Positions 23,834-32,661 of a stretch of 64,000 nucleotides of DNA are shown here, piece by piece. The DNA comes from Chryseobacterium indologenes (GTDB lineage: Bacteria; Bacteroidota; Bacteroidia; Flavobacteriales; Weeksellaceae). A program made the translations under genes and the position numbers. The notes under the pieces were generated by a model. It did not search any database, was not told the DNA's origin, and worked only from the letters and a program-made list of their open reading frames with translations. The stretch's first letter is position 1, and every line of letters begins with the position of its first letter. The DNA is taken from assembly GCF_002025665.1 (NCBI RefSeq), contig NZ_CP018786.1, forward strand, positions 4,588,001-4,652,000, read 5' to 3'.

Positions 23834-25369
23834 ATGAGATATTTAACAACTACTTTTTTATTTTTTACTTTTTCAATAATCACAGCACAGACTGCTCCTT
23901 CCATAGAATGGCAAAAAGCATTGGGAGGTACTCAGAGCGAATCCGCCAATGCAATCCAGCAAACCTCTGATGGAGGTTATATTGTAGCAGGAAACTCTAT
24001 GTCCAATGATGGAGATGTGAGCGGACACCACGGACAAGGTGATTATTGGGTCATAAAACTTGATTCGGCCGGAAATATAGTATGGCAAAAATCTTTAGGG
24101 GGAAGTAATCTGGATACTGCACAATCTATCCGTCAGACTATAGACGGAGGATATATTGTTGCCGGATCATCCAACTCAAATGATGGAGATATTACCGGGT
24201 ATCATGGAAACTATGACTTCTGGATTGTAAAAATAGATTCTAATGGAAATATACAATGGCAGAAGTCTTTAGGTGGGAGTAATCTCGATCAGGCTCTGTC
24301 TATTCAACAGACCGTTGAAGGTGGATATATTGCTGTCGGCTGGTCAAGCTCTAATGATGGAGATGTGAGCGGAAATCAGGGAGGACAGGATTACTGGGTT
24401 GTAAAATTAGACAATAGCGGAAATATAGAATGGCAAAAATCATTAGGGGGAAGCGGCAGCGACCAAGCCTCTTCTGTACAGCAAACGTTTGATGGTGGAT
24501 ATATTATTGCGGGATCTACAACTTCCAATAACGGCCATGTTACCGGAAACAATGGCGGTTACGACTTTTGGGTAGTAAAACTGAACTACGCAGGAAATAT
24601 GCAGTGGCAAAAAACATTAGGAAATAATAGTAATAATATGGCTTCTTCTGTACAGCAGACTTTTGATGGCGGATATATTGTTGCGGGAACTTCTTTTAAT
24701 CCCTTACATTCTGAAAACGGACTTCCTGATTATTGGGTGGTAAAATTAAATAGTAATGGGGTTCCTCAGTGGGATAAATATTTTGGAGGAAGTGCTCATG
24801 ATAATGGTATAGCAATCCGGCAGACAAGCGAATGGGATTATATTTTTGCAGGCTGGACTGCTTCCAATAACGGACAGGTAACAGGAAATCATGGAAATAA
24901 TGATTGCTGGATTATAAAAATGGACAGTAACGGAAATATGAAATGGGAAAAGACTCTGGGAGGGAGTAATTATGAAAACTTAACCGCTGTAGAGCTAACT
25001 GATGATAATGGTTATATTATTTCAGGAAATACAGGATCTATAGACGGAGATGTTACAGGAAATCATGGTTTACTTGATGCCTGGGTAGTTAAGTTAAGTC
25101 AGGAACAATTAGGAGTATCAGAAAGTCAGCAGATCAGTAAGCCTAACCTCTACCCTAACCCGGCAAAAGATTTCTTTTATGCAGATAACTTACCTCAGGA
25201 AAGCAACATTCATATTACCGATATGTCGGGAAGGAAAATATTCTCAGAAAAGTATCATGAGAAAAAAATAAAAATCAATACTTCTGCATTTTCTGAAGGA
25301 ATCTATATTGTACAGATAAAAAGCAAAGAGGAAATCATTCTCTCAAAGAAAATAACAGTCAGTAGATAA
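23834..25369 (+). CDS. T9SS-exported repeat protein, type A sorting domain
   Basis: The 511-residue protein has a signal peptide (ITAQ end), about seven repeats of 50-58 residues (pattern DGGYIVAG, SNDGDVSGNHG, DYWVVKLDSNGNIQWQKSLGGS) and a C-terminal type A sorting domain (about 440-511: NLYPNPAKDFF, ITDMSGRKIF, INTSAFSEGIYIVQI, KKITVSR). The repeats are probably beta-propeller-like blades. The sorting domain directs export by the type IX system and is removed at the surface. It is the first of two tandem paralogues. Confidence 0.9.
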   Translation: MRYLTTTFLFFTFSIITAQTAPSIEWQKALGGTQSESANAIQQTSDGGYIVAGNSMSNDGDVSGHHGQGDYWVIKLDSAGNIVWQKSLGGSNLDTAQSIRQTIDGGYIVAGSSNSNDGDITGYHGNYDFWIVKIDSNGNIQWQKSLGGSNLDQALSIQQTVEGGYIAVGWSSSNDGDVSGNQGGQDYWVVKLDNSGNIEWQKSLGGSGSDQASSVQQTFDGGYIIAGSTTSNNGHVTGNNGGYDFWVVKLNYAGNMQWQKTLGNNSNNMASSVQQTFDGGYIVAGTSFNPLHSENGLPDYWVVKLNSNGVPQWDKYFGGSAHDNGIAIRQTSEWDYIFAGWTASNNGQVTGNHGNNDCWIIKMDSNGNMKWEKTLGGSNYENLTAVELTDDNGYIISGNTGSIDGDVTGNHGLLDAWVVKLSQEQLGVSESQQISKPNLYPNPAKDFFYADNLPQESNIHITDMSGRKIFSEKYHEKKIKINTSAFSEGIYIVQIKSKEEIILSKKITVSR

Positions 25370-25424
25370 TTTATTGACTAATACTTTAATCATTCGGGAG
25401 AAATAACATCATAGATTATTTTTT
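25142..25424 (+). repeat. long direct repeat, copy 1 (gene 3' end and flank)
   Basis: Nearly identical to 26789-27072 (offset 1647 bases). It covers the sorting-domain coding region and about 55 bases past the stop. The repeats upstream in the genes are much more diverged. Confidence 0.85.
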
Positions 25425-25477
25425 AGCGAATTGAATAAAATTAATTACATTAGAATAAACTAATACCCATCAAAAAT

Positions 25478-27016
25478 ATGAGAAACTTATCGTTTATTCT
25501 ACTATTATTTATAACTTCAATTCTATACGCTCAGACTGCTCCTTCCATTCAATGGCAAAAATCGATGGGTGGAAGTAATGTAGATCTGTTTCACTTTGTA
25601 GAACCAACTTCTGATGGCGGATATATTGTCTCGGGTTCTACCTTTTCCAACAACGGAGATCTTACACAGAATTTTGGCAGCAGGGACGCCTGGATTATTA
25701 AATTTGATTTCAACGGAAATATACAATGGCAAAAATTATTAGGAGGCAGCCAGGCAGAATTATTCCATTCTATACGGGAAACTTCCGATGGAGGATATAT
25801 TCTTGCCGGAGGATCAACTTCTGCAGATGGCAACCTTACGAGCAACAATGGTTTTGAAGATTATTGGATTGTAAAATTAGATTCAACTGGGGATATAGAA
25901 TGGCAAAAATCGATGGGCGGAAGCGATCGCGATATTGCAAAAGATATTTTGCAAACTTCTGACGAAGGATACATTATTGCCGGAACAAGCTATTCTAATG
26001 ATGGTGACGTACTGGGAAGCCATGGAGGTGCGGATATCTGGATCATTAAGACAAATTCCGCAGGAAATGTACAATGGCAAAAATCCTTAGGCAGCAGTTC
26101 AGTGGAACAAGTTCAATCTATCCAGCAAACTTCTGACAATGGATATATTATTGGCGCCGCCACGGGAAATATTGCTGACGGAGATGTTACACAAATTTAT
26201 GGAGGATCGGATTATTGGATTATAAAACTGGATTCATACGGGAATTTACAATGGCAGAAGTCCTTAGGTGGAACAGGCTTTGATACTGCCAATTCTATTC
26301 AACAGACTTTTGATGGGGGCTATATTGTTGCCGGAATATATGAAAGGTCTATTTATCCTTATCCTTTAAATTCTGATTATGGCATCATAAAACTAGCCAG
26401 TAATGGAGATGTACAATGGCAAAAATTTTTTGGAGGCAATAAAAGTGATGGTGCAAAATCTATTCAACAAACAGCTGATGGAGGATATATAATTGCAGGG
26501 CTTTCCAATTCTAACAATGGTGACGTGCTGGGAAATCATGGAAATACTGATGCATGGATTATAAAAACAGATAACACAGGAACGCTTCAATGGCAAAAAT
26601 CTTTAGGCGGAACCGGCAATGAGAATGCGGAGACTATCCGGAAGACCGTAGATGGCGGGTTCATTATCATTGGGTATTCCAGTTCCATCAATGGAGATGT
26701 TTCAGAGAACCACGGCAATATTGACGGGTGGATCGTAAAGCTAAGCCCGGAACAACTAAGCATCTCCGAAAGTCAGAAAATGAATCCACCTAACCTCTAC
26801 CCTAACCCGGCAAAAGATTTCTTTTATGCAGATAACTTACCTCAGGAAAGCAATATTGATATTACCGATATGTCGGGAAGAAAAATTTTCTCACAAAAGA
26901 ATCATGAGAAAAAAATAAAAATCAATACTTCTGCATTCTCTGAAGGAATTTATATTGTACAGATAAAAAGCAAAGAGGAAATCATTCTATCAAAGAAAAT
27001 AACAGTCAGCAGATAA
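25478..27016 (+). CDS. T9SS-exported repeat protein, type A sorting domain (tandem paralogue)
   Basis: The 512-residue protein is built like its neighbour: signal peptide (LYAQ end), about seven repeats with DGGYI, GDV, WIIKTD and LQWQKSLGG positions, and a type A sorting domain whose last 75 residues are almost identical to those of the first paralogue. The internal repeats differ more, which points to separate binding surfaces or to gene conversion limited to the 3' end. No partner genes are present. Confidence 0.9.
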   Translation: MRNLSFILLLFITSILYAQTAPSIQWQKSMGGSNVDLFHFVEPTSDGGYIVSGSTFSNNGDLTQNFGSRDAWIIKFDFNGNIQWQKLLGGSQAELFHSIRETSDGGYILAGGSTSADGNLTSNNGFEDYWIVKLDSTGDIEWQKSMGGSDRDIAKDILQTSDEGYIIAGTSYSNDGDVLGSHGGADIWIIKTNSAGNVQWQKSLGSSSVEQVQSIQQTSDNGYIIGAATGNIADGDVTQIYGGSDYWIIKLDSYGNLQWQKSLGGTGFDTANSIQQTFDGGYIVAGIYERSIYPYPLNSDYGIIKLASNGDVQWQKFFGGNKSDGAKSIQQTADGGYIIAGLSNSNNGDVLGNHGNTDAWIIKTDNTGTLQWQKSLGGTGNENAETIRKTVDGGFIIIGYSSSINGDVSENHGNIDGWIVKLSPEQLSISESQKMNPPNLYPNPAKDFFYADNLPQESNIDITDMSGRKIFSQKNHEKKIKINTSAFSEGIYIVQIKSKEEIILSKKITVSR

Positions 27017-27072
27017 TTTATTGACCAATACTTTCATCATTCGGGAGAAATAACGTCAATAGATTATTTTTT
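26789..27072 (+). repeat. long direct repeat, copy 2 (gene 3' end and flank)
   Basis: Second copy of the 25142-25424 block. Identity stops just before the terminator at 27079. Confidence 0.85.
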
Positions 27073-27078
27073 CTGCTT

Positions 27079-27112
27079 AAAACACTCACCCATTACTGCG
27101 TGAGTGTTTTTG
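27079..27112 (+). terminator. terminator of the second T9SS repeat gene
   Basis: Stem AAAACACTCAC / GTGAGTGTTTT with a ten-base loop and T-run. Confidence 0.85.
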
Positions 27113-27219
27113 TTTACCTCTTCAGTTCATCAGGTTCATTGCCCAAACAATAAAGTCATTTCTTTCATTTTCTAAAAAAATAAAAGAAATGGAAGCATTT
27201 AAAAATTAATTACAAAAAC

Positions 27220-27247
27220 AATCAATAGATTCATGAATCTATTGATT
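27220..27247. promoter_or_regulatory. 28-base perfect palindrome upstream of the orphan exbD
   Basis: Arms AATCAATAGATTCA and its exact complement, without spacer. A second, shorter inverted repeat, AACAAG-GCACG-CTTGTT (27256-27272), follows. Together they look like operators or a leader structure for the gene at 27323. Confidence 0.5.
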
Positions 27248-27322
27248 ATTCCACAAACAAGGCACGCTTGTTGTAAGAATTTTTCAAAAAAAACACCGTT
27301 TAACATTTAAAAATTTTTAATC

Positions 27323-27847
27323 ATGGCAGAAGTAATTGCACAAGAGAAACAAGGCGGAAAGCAAAAGAAAAAAATGATCCGCGTGGACATGACTCCTATG
27401 GTAGATCTGGGATTCTTACTCATCACCTTCTTTATGTTCACCACTAATTTTACAAAACCTAACGTAATGGATTTAGGATTACCAGCGAAAGACCCAAATC
27501 CCAATCCTATCAACACTCCGGTGATTGGAGACCAAAACCAGATTACCTTTATCCTTGGAAAAGACAACCGTGTATTTTATCATCAGAGCAATCAGAAAGA
27601 TCTCAATACAGGAAACCTTAAGGAGACTGATTTCAGTGGAATAAAAATTTCAAAAATCATTGCTGAAGCCTATAAAAAAGCTCCGGCACCTGAGAAATTC
27701 ACAGTCATTGTAAAACCTACAGATGAAGCCAATTACAAAAATTTTGTAGATATGCTGGATAACCTTGCTATTTCTAAAAAGGAACGATATGGCGTAACAG
27801 ACATCAAGCCTTGGGAAACAAAGATTTACAAGGAATTAACTCAATAA
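27323..27847 (+). CDS. orphan ExbD/TolR family protein
   Basis: The 174-residue protein has RVDMTPMVDLGFLLITFFMF with the conserved aspartate, one membrane helix and a periplasmic domain. It is clearly a paralogue of the ExbD at 2189-2755 (NVMDLGLPAK, NYKNFVDMLD, YGVTDIKPWE). No exbB or tonB gene is beside it, so it must use an ExbB encoded elsewhere, perhaps the one at 3437-4300. The palindromes upstream suggest separate, condition-dependent expression. Confidence 0.92.
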   Translation: MAEVIAQEKQGGKQKKKMIRVDMTPMVDLGFLLITFFMFTTNFTKPNVMDLGLPAKDPNPNPINTPVIGDQNQITFILGKDNRVFYHQSNQKDLNTGNLKETDFSGIKISKIIAEAYKKAPAPEKFTVIVKPTDEANYKNFVDMLDNLAISKKERYGVTDIKPWETKIYKELTQ

Positions 27848-27852
27848 AAGAC

Positions 27853-27880
27853 AAGGGCATTTTTTAAATGCTCTTTTTTT
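27853..27880 (+). terminator. terminator of the orphan exbD
   Basis: Stem AAGGGCATTT / AAATGCTCTT (one G-U pair), three-base loop, then a T-run. Confidence 0.6.
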
Positions 27881-27883
27881 GAC

Positions 27884-27891
27884 TAAATTTG
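27884..27891 (+). promoter_or_regulatory. -7 element of the alpha/beta hydrolase gene
   Basis: TAAATTTG matches TAnnTTTG, 66 bases before the chosen ATG. It lies inside the upstream open frame, so it argues for the shorter start. Confidence 0.45.
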
Positions 27892-27957
27892 AAAGGAGAA
27901 ACAGATCTGCAGCATGCAAACTGCTGTATTATTTTTAACCTTCTAAATTTTGGAATC

Positions 27958-28740
27958 ATGCTGAACTTTGAAAGAAAAGGAAACGGAAAAGAAACTTTAG
28001 TACTTCTTCACGGATTTATGGAAAACCTATCCATCTGGAGCGATATGGAGCATCATCTTTCCAAAGATTTTTCACTACTCAAAATTGACCTTCCCGGCCA
28101 CGGACAGTCTGAAATTCTGGCTGAAGTTCACACCATGGAACTGATGGCTGAGGAAGTAAAAAAAGTTTTAGACCATCAGAATTTAGAAAAAGTTCACCTT
28201 CTGGGACATTCCATGGGAGGCTATACTTCACTTGCCTTTGCTGAAAAATATCCCCGTTCTTTAAAAACTTTAACGTTATTTTTCTCTACCTACTTTCCGG
28301 ATGATGAAGAGAAAAAACAACAACGTATCAAAAGCTATAGAATCATCAAAGATGCATTTGCCCATTATGCAAGAGCGGGAGTACCTAATTTATTCAATCC
28401 GAATGAAAGAGACATTCTGGAAGGAAAAATTGAAACAGCTCTTGAAACAGCCCTTTCCACCAACAATTTAGGGGCTCTTGCCTCTGTGAAGGGTATGGTA
28501 GAAAGAACAGACAAAAAGCATGTTCTGGAAAATCTGGAAGCTAAAATATTAATATTGGCCGGTAAACATGACAATGCTGTAAAAACCGATATGATGATCA
28601 AACATCTTCCGGACAGAACGAATATTAAATCTTATATCCTGGACTGCGGCCACAACGGTCACTGGGAAAAGCCAGGAATCTGCGCAGAAATCATCAATAC
28701 AGAACTTCTTCACAATCTTCCTAAAAAACTGGTTTTATAA
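27958..28740 (+). CDS. alpha/beta hydrolase
   Basis: The protein (260 residues from this ATG) has the alpha/beta-hydrolase fold: oxyanion region VLLHGFMENLSIWSDM, nucleophile elbow LLGHSMGGYTSLAFAE (serine), the acid region ILAGKHDNAV and catalytic histidine CGHNGHWEKPG. The frame continues upstream to a TTG at 27889, but that part is not family-like. Substrate cannot be deduced; the family includes esterases, C-C hydrolases and haloperoxidases. Confidence 0.9.
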   Translation: MLNFERKGNGKETLVLLHGFMENLSIWSDMEHHLSKDFSLLKIDLPGHGQSEILAEVHTMELMAEEVKKVLDHQNLEKVHLLGHSMGGYTSLAFAEKYPRSLKTLTLFFSTYFPDDEEKKQQRIKSYRIIKDAFAHYARAGVPNLFNPNERDILEGKIETALETALSTNNLGALASVKGMVERTDKKHVLENLEAKILILAGKHDNAVKTDMMIKHLPDRTNIKSYILDCGHNGHWEKPGICAEIINTELLHNLPKKLVL

Positions 28741-28811
28741 AACAGGTAACATGACAAATTAAGCTGCGCATAACAAAAAATCCTGTATATTAGTAGAGGA
28801 TAATTTTGGTA

Positions 28812-29618
28812 ATGGCTTTATTTTCATTCAAAAAAAAGAAACCACCGGCACCACCGGTTATCGGACTTACACTTTCAGGCGGAGGAATGCGTGGGATTGC
28901 TCATATTGCCGTACTGAAAGCGCTGGAAGAATACAATCTGAAACCACATATTATCTCAGGAACCAGTGCGGGCTCCATCATTGGTGCTTTTTATTCTTTT
29001 GGAAAAACACCTGACGAGATGATGGAAATTGTAAGACAGACTTCTTTTTTCTCAAGATCATCTTTAAAATTATCCAAAAACGGAATTTTCAGTTCCAATT
29101 TTATTTTAAAACTGTTCAAAGATTATTTCCCGGAAGACAATTTCAGTATTTTAGGAATTCCGATGTATGTGGCTGCTACTGAAATGACGCATGGCATCGT
29201 AGACTTCTTTTCTGAAGGAGAGCTTTTTGGACCATTACTGGCTTCCTCAAGCGTTCCTTTTATTCTCCCTCCGGTAAGAATTGGTGAGAAAATTTATGTG
29301 GATGGTGGCGTTCTGGATAATCTCCCTATTGAACCCATCATGGATAAATGTAATTTTCTGATCGCCTCTCATGTCAACTCCATTAGCTATGATGAATTAA
29401 ACAAAATGAGTCTGATGAAGGAATTCGACAGAATTCTCCACTTAGCGATTGCCAAATCTGTGTATTCTAAAGCAAAATACTGCAATATCTTTTTGGATCC
29501 ACCCAAAATGACGAAATACAGTCTTTTCAACAAAAGATACATGGATGAAATGTTTCAGCAGGTGTACGATTATACCTGCCAGGAACTTGAAGAAAAAGGG
29601 TTTCGTAAAAGTATTTAG
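28812..29618 (+). CDS. patatin-like phospholipase
   Basis: The 268-residue protein has all patatin marks: the glycine-rich oxyanion loop LSGGGMRGIAHIAVLKALEE, the nucleophile motif GTSAGSIIG (serine) and the catalytic aspartate in VDGGVLDNLPI. It likely hydrolyses acyl chains of phospholipids. No signal peptide, so it is probably cytoplasmic (RssA-like). The ATG at 28812 is preferred to an in-frame TTG at 28806. Confidence 0.93.
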   Translation: MALFSFKKKKPPAPPVIGLTLSGGGMRGIAHIAVLKALEEYNLKPHIISGTSAGSIIGAFYSFGKTPDEMMEIVRQTSFFSRSSLKLSKNGIFSSNFILKLFKDYFPEDNFSILGIPMYVAATEMTHGIVDFFSEGELFGPLLASSSVPFILPPVRIGEKIYVDGGVLDNLPIEPIMDKCNFLIASHVNSISYDELNKMSLMKEFDRILHLAIAKSVYSKAKYCNIFLDPPKMTKYSLFNKRYMDEMFQQVYDYTCQELEEKGFRKSI

Positions 29619-29646
29619 GAATTTTAAAGACATTCCCGTTCTTCTC

Positions 29647-30651
29647 CTACAAACCTTCTTCTTTTACTTTCTCTTTAAAGTTCACTATTGTTCCGGCTAA
29701 AGAATCTAAAGATTTCCCTCCGGCTGCATTAATGTGCCCACCACCGTTGAAATATTTTCTTGAGAATTGATTCACGTCCACATCGTCTTTACTTCTGAAA
29801 GAAATTTTAACGAAGTCTTCGTACAAATCTTCCATAAAGAATGCTGACATTTTTACACCAGCAATGCTTAAACCATAGTTTACAAAACCTTCTGTATCTC
29901 CTTTCTGGAAACCAAATTCCTTAAGTTCATTTCTGGTAAGGCTTAAAACCGCTACTGTTCCATCATTCACTACTTCTATTCTTCCAAGAACCAAAGCAAG
30001 CAAATGCAGACGGGAAACCGTGTTCGTATCCCATGTATTGGAGGTAATCATGGCAGGATCTGCACCGTGTTCAATAAGATTAGCAATAATACGGTGAGTA
30101 GTGGCACTGGTAGAACGAAAACGGAAACCACCTGTATCAGTCATAATTCCAGTATAAAGACATTCTGCCATATCCTGATTCACCAGTTTTTCATCATTCA
30201 TTGCTTCAATGAAATGATAAATCATCTGTGAAGTGGCAGGAATGACTGTATCGGAATACACAAAATCAAATTGTTCCGGCTGTTGGTGATGATCGATAAG
30301 AATTTTCTTCCCCGGAGCTTTTACCAGCCAGTCTCCCAATAATCCGATTCTTGACGGAGAATTAAAATCCAGGCAGAAAATAACATCTGCTCCCGCAATC
30401 ATATCCGAAGCCAGTTTTCTTTTATATTCTGCAATAATAACTTTTTTAGATTCCGGCATCCATTTCAGAAATTTCGGAAAATCATTAGGCACGATAACCT
30501 CTGCATGAATTCCTTTTGCTTTCAGATAATGTTTTAATCCCAAGCTTGAACCAATAGCATCTCCATCCGGGTTATAATGGGTAAGGATCACTATTCTGCT
30601 ATCCTGGGTAAGTAATGTATTGATATCTAAAAGTTCTGCTGGTGTAAACAT
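29647..30651 (-). CDS. nrnA: bifunctional oligoribonuclease/PAP phosphatase (DHH family)
   Basis: NrnA degrades short oligoribonucleotides and 3'-phosphoadenosine 5'-phosphate. The 334-residue protein has DHH motif I (HYNPDGDAIGSSLG), motif II (CLDFN), the DHH-like IDHHQQPEQFDF, DTGGFRF, and a DHHA1 domain ending in GGGHINAAGG. The ATG at 30651 is chosen over an upstream one at 30711 because the family starts there. Confidence 0.93.
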   Translation of the reverse strand: MFTPAELLDINTLLTQDSRIVILTHYNPDGDAIGSSLGLKHYLKAKGIHAEVIVPNDFPKFLKWMPESKKVIIAEYKRKLASDMIAGADVIFCLDFNSPSRIGLLGDWLVKAPGKKILIDHHQQPEQFDFVYSDTVIPATSQMIYHFIEAMNDEKLVNQDMAECLYTGIMTDTGGFRFRSTSATTHRIIANLIEHGADPAMITSNTWDTNTVSRLHLLALVLGRIEVVNDGTVAVLSLTRNELKEFGFQKGDTEGFVNYGLSIAGVKMSAFFMEDLYEDFVKISFRSKDDVDVNQFSRKYFNGGGHINAAGGKSLDSLAGTIVNFKEKVKEEGL

Positions 30652-30811
30652 CTGGTGTTTATTTTTCGTTAAAATTAAAGTTTTCAAAGATAGAGCTTTT
30701 ATATAAATCATTTAAATATTATTTTTGCACCCGAAAATGGTTTTCCCATGAGGGTTTATAAATGCCTGACTGAAAAACATTACATTTAATTTTAAAAAAA
30801 GATAATTAAAG

Positions 30812-30842
30812 TTTGTAACTTATATTTTTTTATATATCTTTG
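30812..30842 (+). promoter_or_regulatory. rpmH: consensus Bacteroidota promoter of rpmH
   Basis: TTTG (30812-30815), a 19-base spacer and TATCTTTG (30835-30842): a complete match to the TTTG-N19-TAnnTTTG consensus, 45 bases before the rpmH ATG. Confidence 0.85.
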
Positions 30843-30886
30843 CAACCTGAAAATTAATAGATTAATTACGATTTAAACATATAGTA

Positions 30887-31045
30887 ATGAGTAAAAGAAC
30901 ATTCCAGCCATCAGAAAGAAAGAGAAGAAACAAACACGGTTTCAGAGAAAGAATGTCTACGCCAAATGGAAGAAGAGTTTTGGCTGCGAGAAGAGCTAAA
31001 GGCAGAAAGAGATTAACTGTAAGTGCTGCACGCGCTAAGAGATAA
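30887..31045 (+). CDS. rpmH: 50S ribosomal protein L34
   Basis: The 52-residue protein is very basic and reads as L34 throughout ([40 protein letters not shown]). It stands alone with a consensus promoter and a terminator. The usual neighbour rnpA is absent here. Confidence 0.97.
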   Translation: MSKRTFQPSERKRRNKHGFRERMSTPNGRRVLAARRAKGRKRLTVSAARAKR

Positions 31046-31068
31046 TTTCTAATTATCATATACAAAAC

Positions 31069-31102
31069 ATGCTTGAGAAGTTCCTTTTCAGGCATTTTTT
31101 GT
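31069..31102 (+). terminator. terminator of rpmH
   Basis: Twelve-base stem ATGCTTGAGAAG / CTTTTCAGGCAT (two G-U pairs), three-base loop, then a T-run. Confidence 0.75.
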
Positions 31103-31199
31103 TGTTAAAATTTACTAAAATTAGAGTCAAATAGACTTCTTTTTTCTATTTTTAAAGATTGAAATTTTTTTGTTAGAAAACAGCCTTTAAAATTTAATT

Positions 31200-31910
31200 A
31201 TGCCACATACAAATATCGCCGGAGACAATATTATAAGTTTACAAAACGCAAAGATTGCACAAAAAAACTTCACTGTACTTTCTGATGTAAATCTTAATAT
31301 AAAGAAAGGTAGATTCTGCTACCTTATCGGAAAAACAGGTTCCGGAAAAAGTTCCCTACTGAAAACGCTTTACGGACACATCCCATTAGCATCAGGACAC
31401 GGAGCTGTTGTAGGATTTGATCTGGCAAAACTAAAGCCATCCGATATTCCTAACTTAAGAAGGAAACTAGGTATCGTATTCCAGGATTTCCAGTTACTTT
31501 CTGACAGAACGGTTGAGAAAAACCTGAAGTTCGTTCTTGAAGCAACAGGATGGAATGACAAAGTAAAAATAGAAGACCGTATCAATGAGGTTTTAGGAAG
31601 CGTGAACATGAAGAGCAAGAAGCACAAAATGCCTCACGAACTTTCCGGAGGAGAACAGCAGCGTATTGCCATCGCAAGAGCCCTTCTTAACCACCCGGAT
31701 CTTATCTTAGCGGATGAGCCGACAGGAAACCTTGACCCTGAGACTTCCAACGAAATTATGACGCTATTAAAGCAGGTTGCCCTTGAAAATGGCGCTGCAG
31801 TAGTAATGGCAACACACGATTATCACATGATTCAGAACTTCCCTGGTGAAGCCATCAGATGTGAAGACGGAAAAGTTTCTGTATTGGATACTTCAGAATT
31901 ATTTGAATAA
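31200..31910 (+). CDS. ftsE: FtsE-like ABC transporter ATP-binding protein
   Basis: FtsE with FtsX activates septal peptidoglycan hydrolases. The 236-residue protein has Walker [10 protein letters not shown], the Q-loop VFQDFQLL, signature [16 protein letters not shown], Walker [13 protein letters not shown] and the H-loop ATHDYHM. The [13 protein letters not shown] and PTGNLDPET wording is FtsE-like. No ftsX lies next to it. Assignment among FtsE/LolD-type ATPases is by resemblance. Confidence 0.87.
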   Translation: MPHTNIAGDNIISLQNAKIAQKNFTVLSDVNLNIKKGRFCYLIGKTGSGKSSLLKTLYGHIPLASGHGAVVGFDLAKLKPSDIPNLRRKLGIVFQDFQLLSDRTVEKNLKFVLEATGWNDKVKIEDRINEVLGSVNMKSKKHKMPHELSGGEQQRIAIARALLNHPDLILADEPTGNLDPETSNEIMTLLKQVALENGAAVVMATHDYHMIQNFPGEAIRCEDGKVSVLDTSELFE

Positions 31911-31968
31911 GAATAAAAAATAAGAAGCTCAGAAATAACTAAGTTCTAAAATCTAATTTCTAACTTCT

Positions 31969-32661
31969 TTACTTAAAAACATGAAACTCTTTGGTGAGTT
32001 CAAGATATTGGTCCGAGTATTGTCTCGGACTTTTTTCTATAATAAAATCAGATTCGTTGATTTCCTTTTCTTGTAAAGAAAACTCCAGAATCAATCTTTT
32101 TGCCTTTGAATTTTCAATTCCTTTGATATTCACTTTTCTGTTCAGATAAAGATTATTTTCTTTACCGATGGAAATAAAAACGTCTCCCGCTTCCACAGGT
32201 ATGATCACAGAAAACATTCCGTTTTCGGACAATAATTCTGCCGCCTTACTAATTAACTGTCTGAAGTTTAATTCTACGGTTTGGCGCGCAATCTTATCTT
32301 TTTCAGACCCAGATTCTTCGAAGTAAGGAGGATTGGATACAATAAGATCAAAACAATCTTCAGTTTCAAAAGTTTTAAAATCCTGATGGCAATTTTTCAG
32401 CCTTGCACGAAAAGGAGAATTTTCAAAATTGAGCTGAGTAAGCCTTACAGCATCCTCATTAATATCCAGCCCTAAAAATCCAGCCTGTGGATTTCTTTGT
32501 GCCAGCATAAGAGAAATTAATCCCGTACCTGTTCCGACTTCCAAAACACTGGAAGCATGTTCAATATCAGCCAAAGCCCCAAGCAGAACACCGTCTGTTC
32601 CTACACGAAAGACGTCTTTAGACTGCTGAATTTCAAATTGTTTAAATGTAAAGGGTTTCAC
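31969..32661 (-). CDS. trmN6: tRNA1(Val) (adenine(37)-N6)-methyltransferase
   Basis: The 230-residue protein is a class I methyltransferase with motif I SVLEVGTGTGLISLMLA, motif II FLGLDINEDAV and the amino-methyltransferase motif NPPYF. The N-terminal FTFKQFEIQQSKDVFRVGTDGVLLGALA is characteristic of the YfiC/TrmN6 group. Its start overlaps the stop of the histidine kinase gene by one base. Confidence 0.88.
   Translation of the reverse strand: MKPFTFKQFEIQQSKDVFRVGTDGVLLGALADIEHASSVLEVGTGTGLISLMLAQRNPQAGFLGLDINEDAVRLTQLNFENSPFRARLKNCHQDFKTFETEDCFDLIVSNPPYFEESGSEKDKIARQTVELNFRQLISKAAELLSENGMFSVIIPVEAGDVFISIGKENNLYLNRKVNIKGIENSKAKRLILEFSLQEKEINESDFIIEKSPRQYSDQYLELTKEFHVFK

Larger units (their letters stand above)
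27017..27322 (+). other. intergenic region before the orphan exbD
   Basis: This 306-base stretch contains the end of the direct repeat, one terminator and two inverted repeats (listed separately). No gene was seen. Confidence 0.6.

Noticed and set aside
23834-27016. Regularly spaced repeats that might suggest a CRISPR-like array
   Set aside because: The repeats are protein-coding (50-58 residues, in frame over two long genes) and diverged; no short identical repeats with unique spacers occur anywhere in the window.
28801-28808. TAATTTTG as a promoter of the patatin gene
   Set aside because: It would place the transcription start at or after the ATG at 28812; such matches are frequent by chance in AT-rich DNA.
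30862-31095. Minus-strand 77-codon frame over rpmH
   Set aside because: Antisense shadow of the L34 gene, which has a consensus promoter and full family match.
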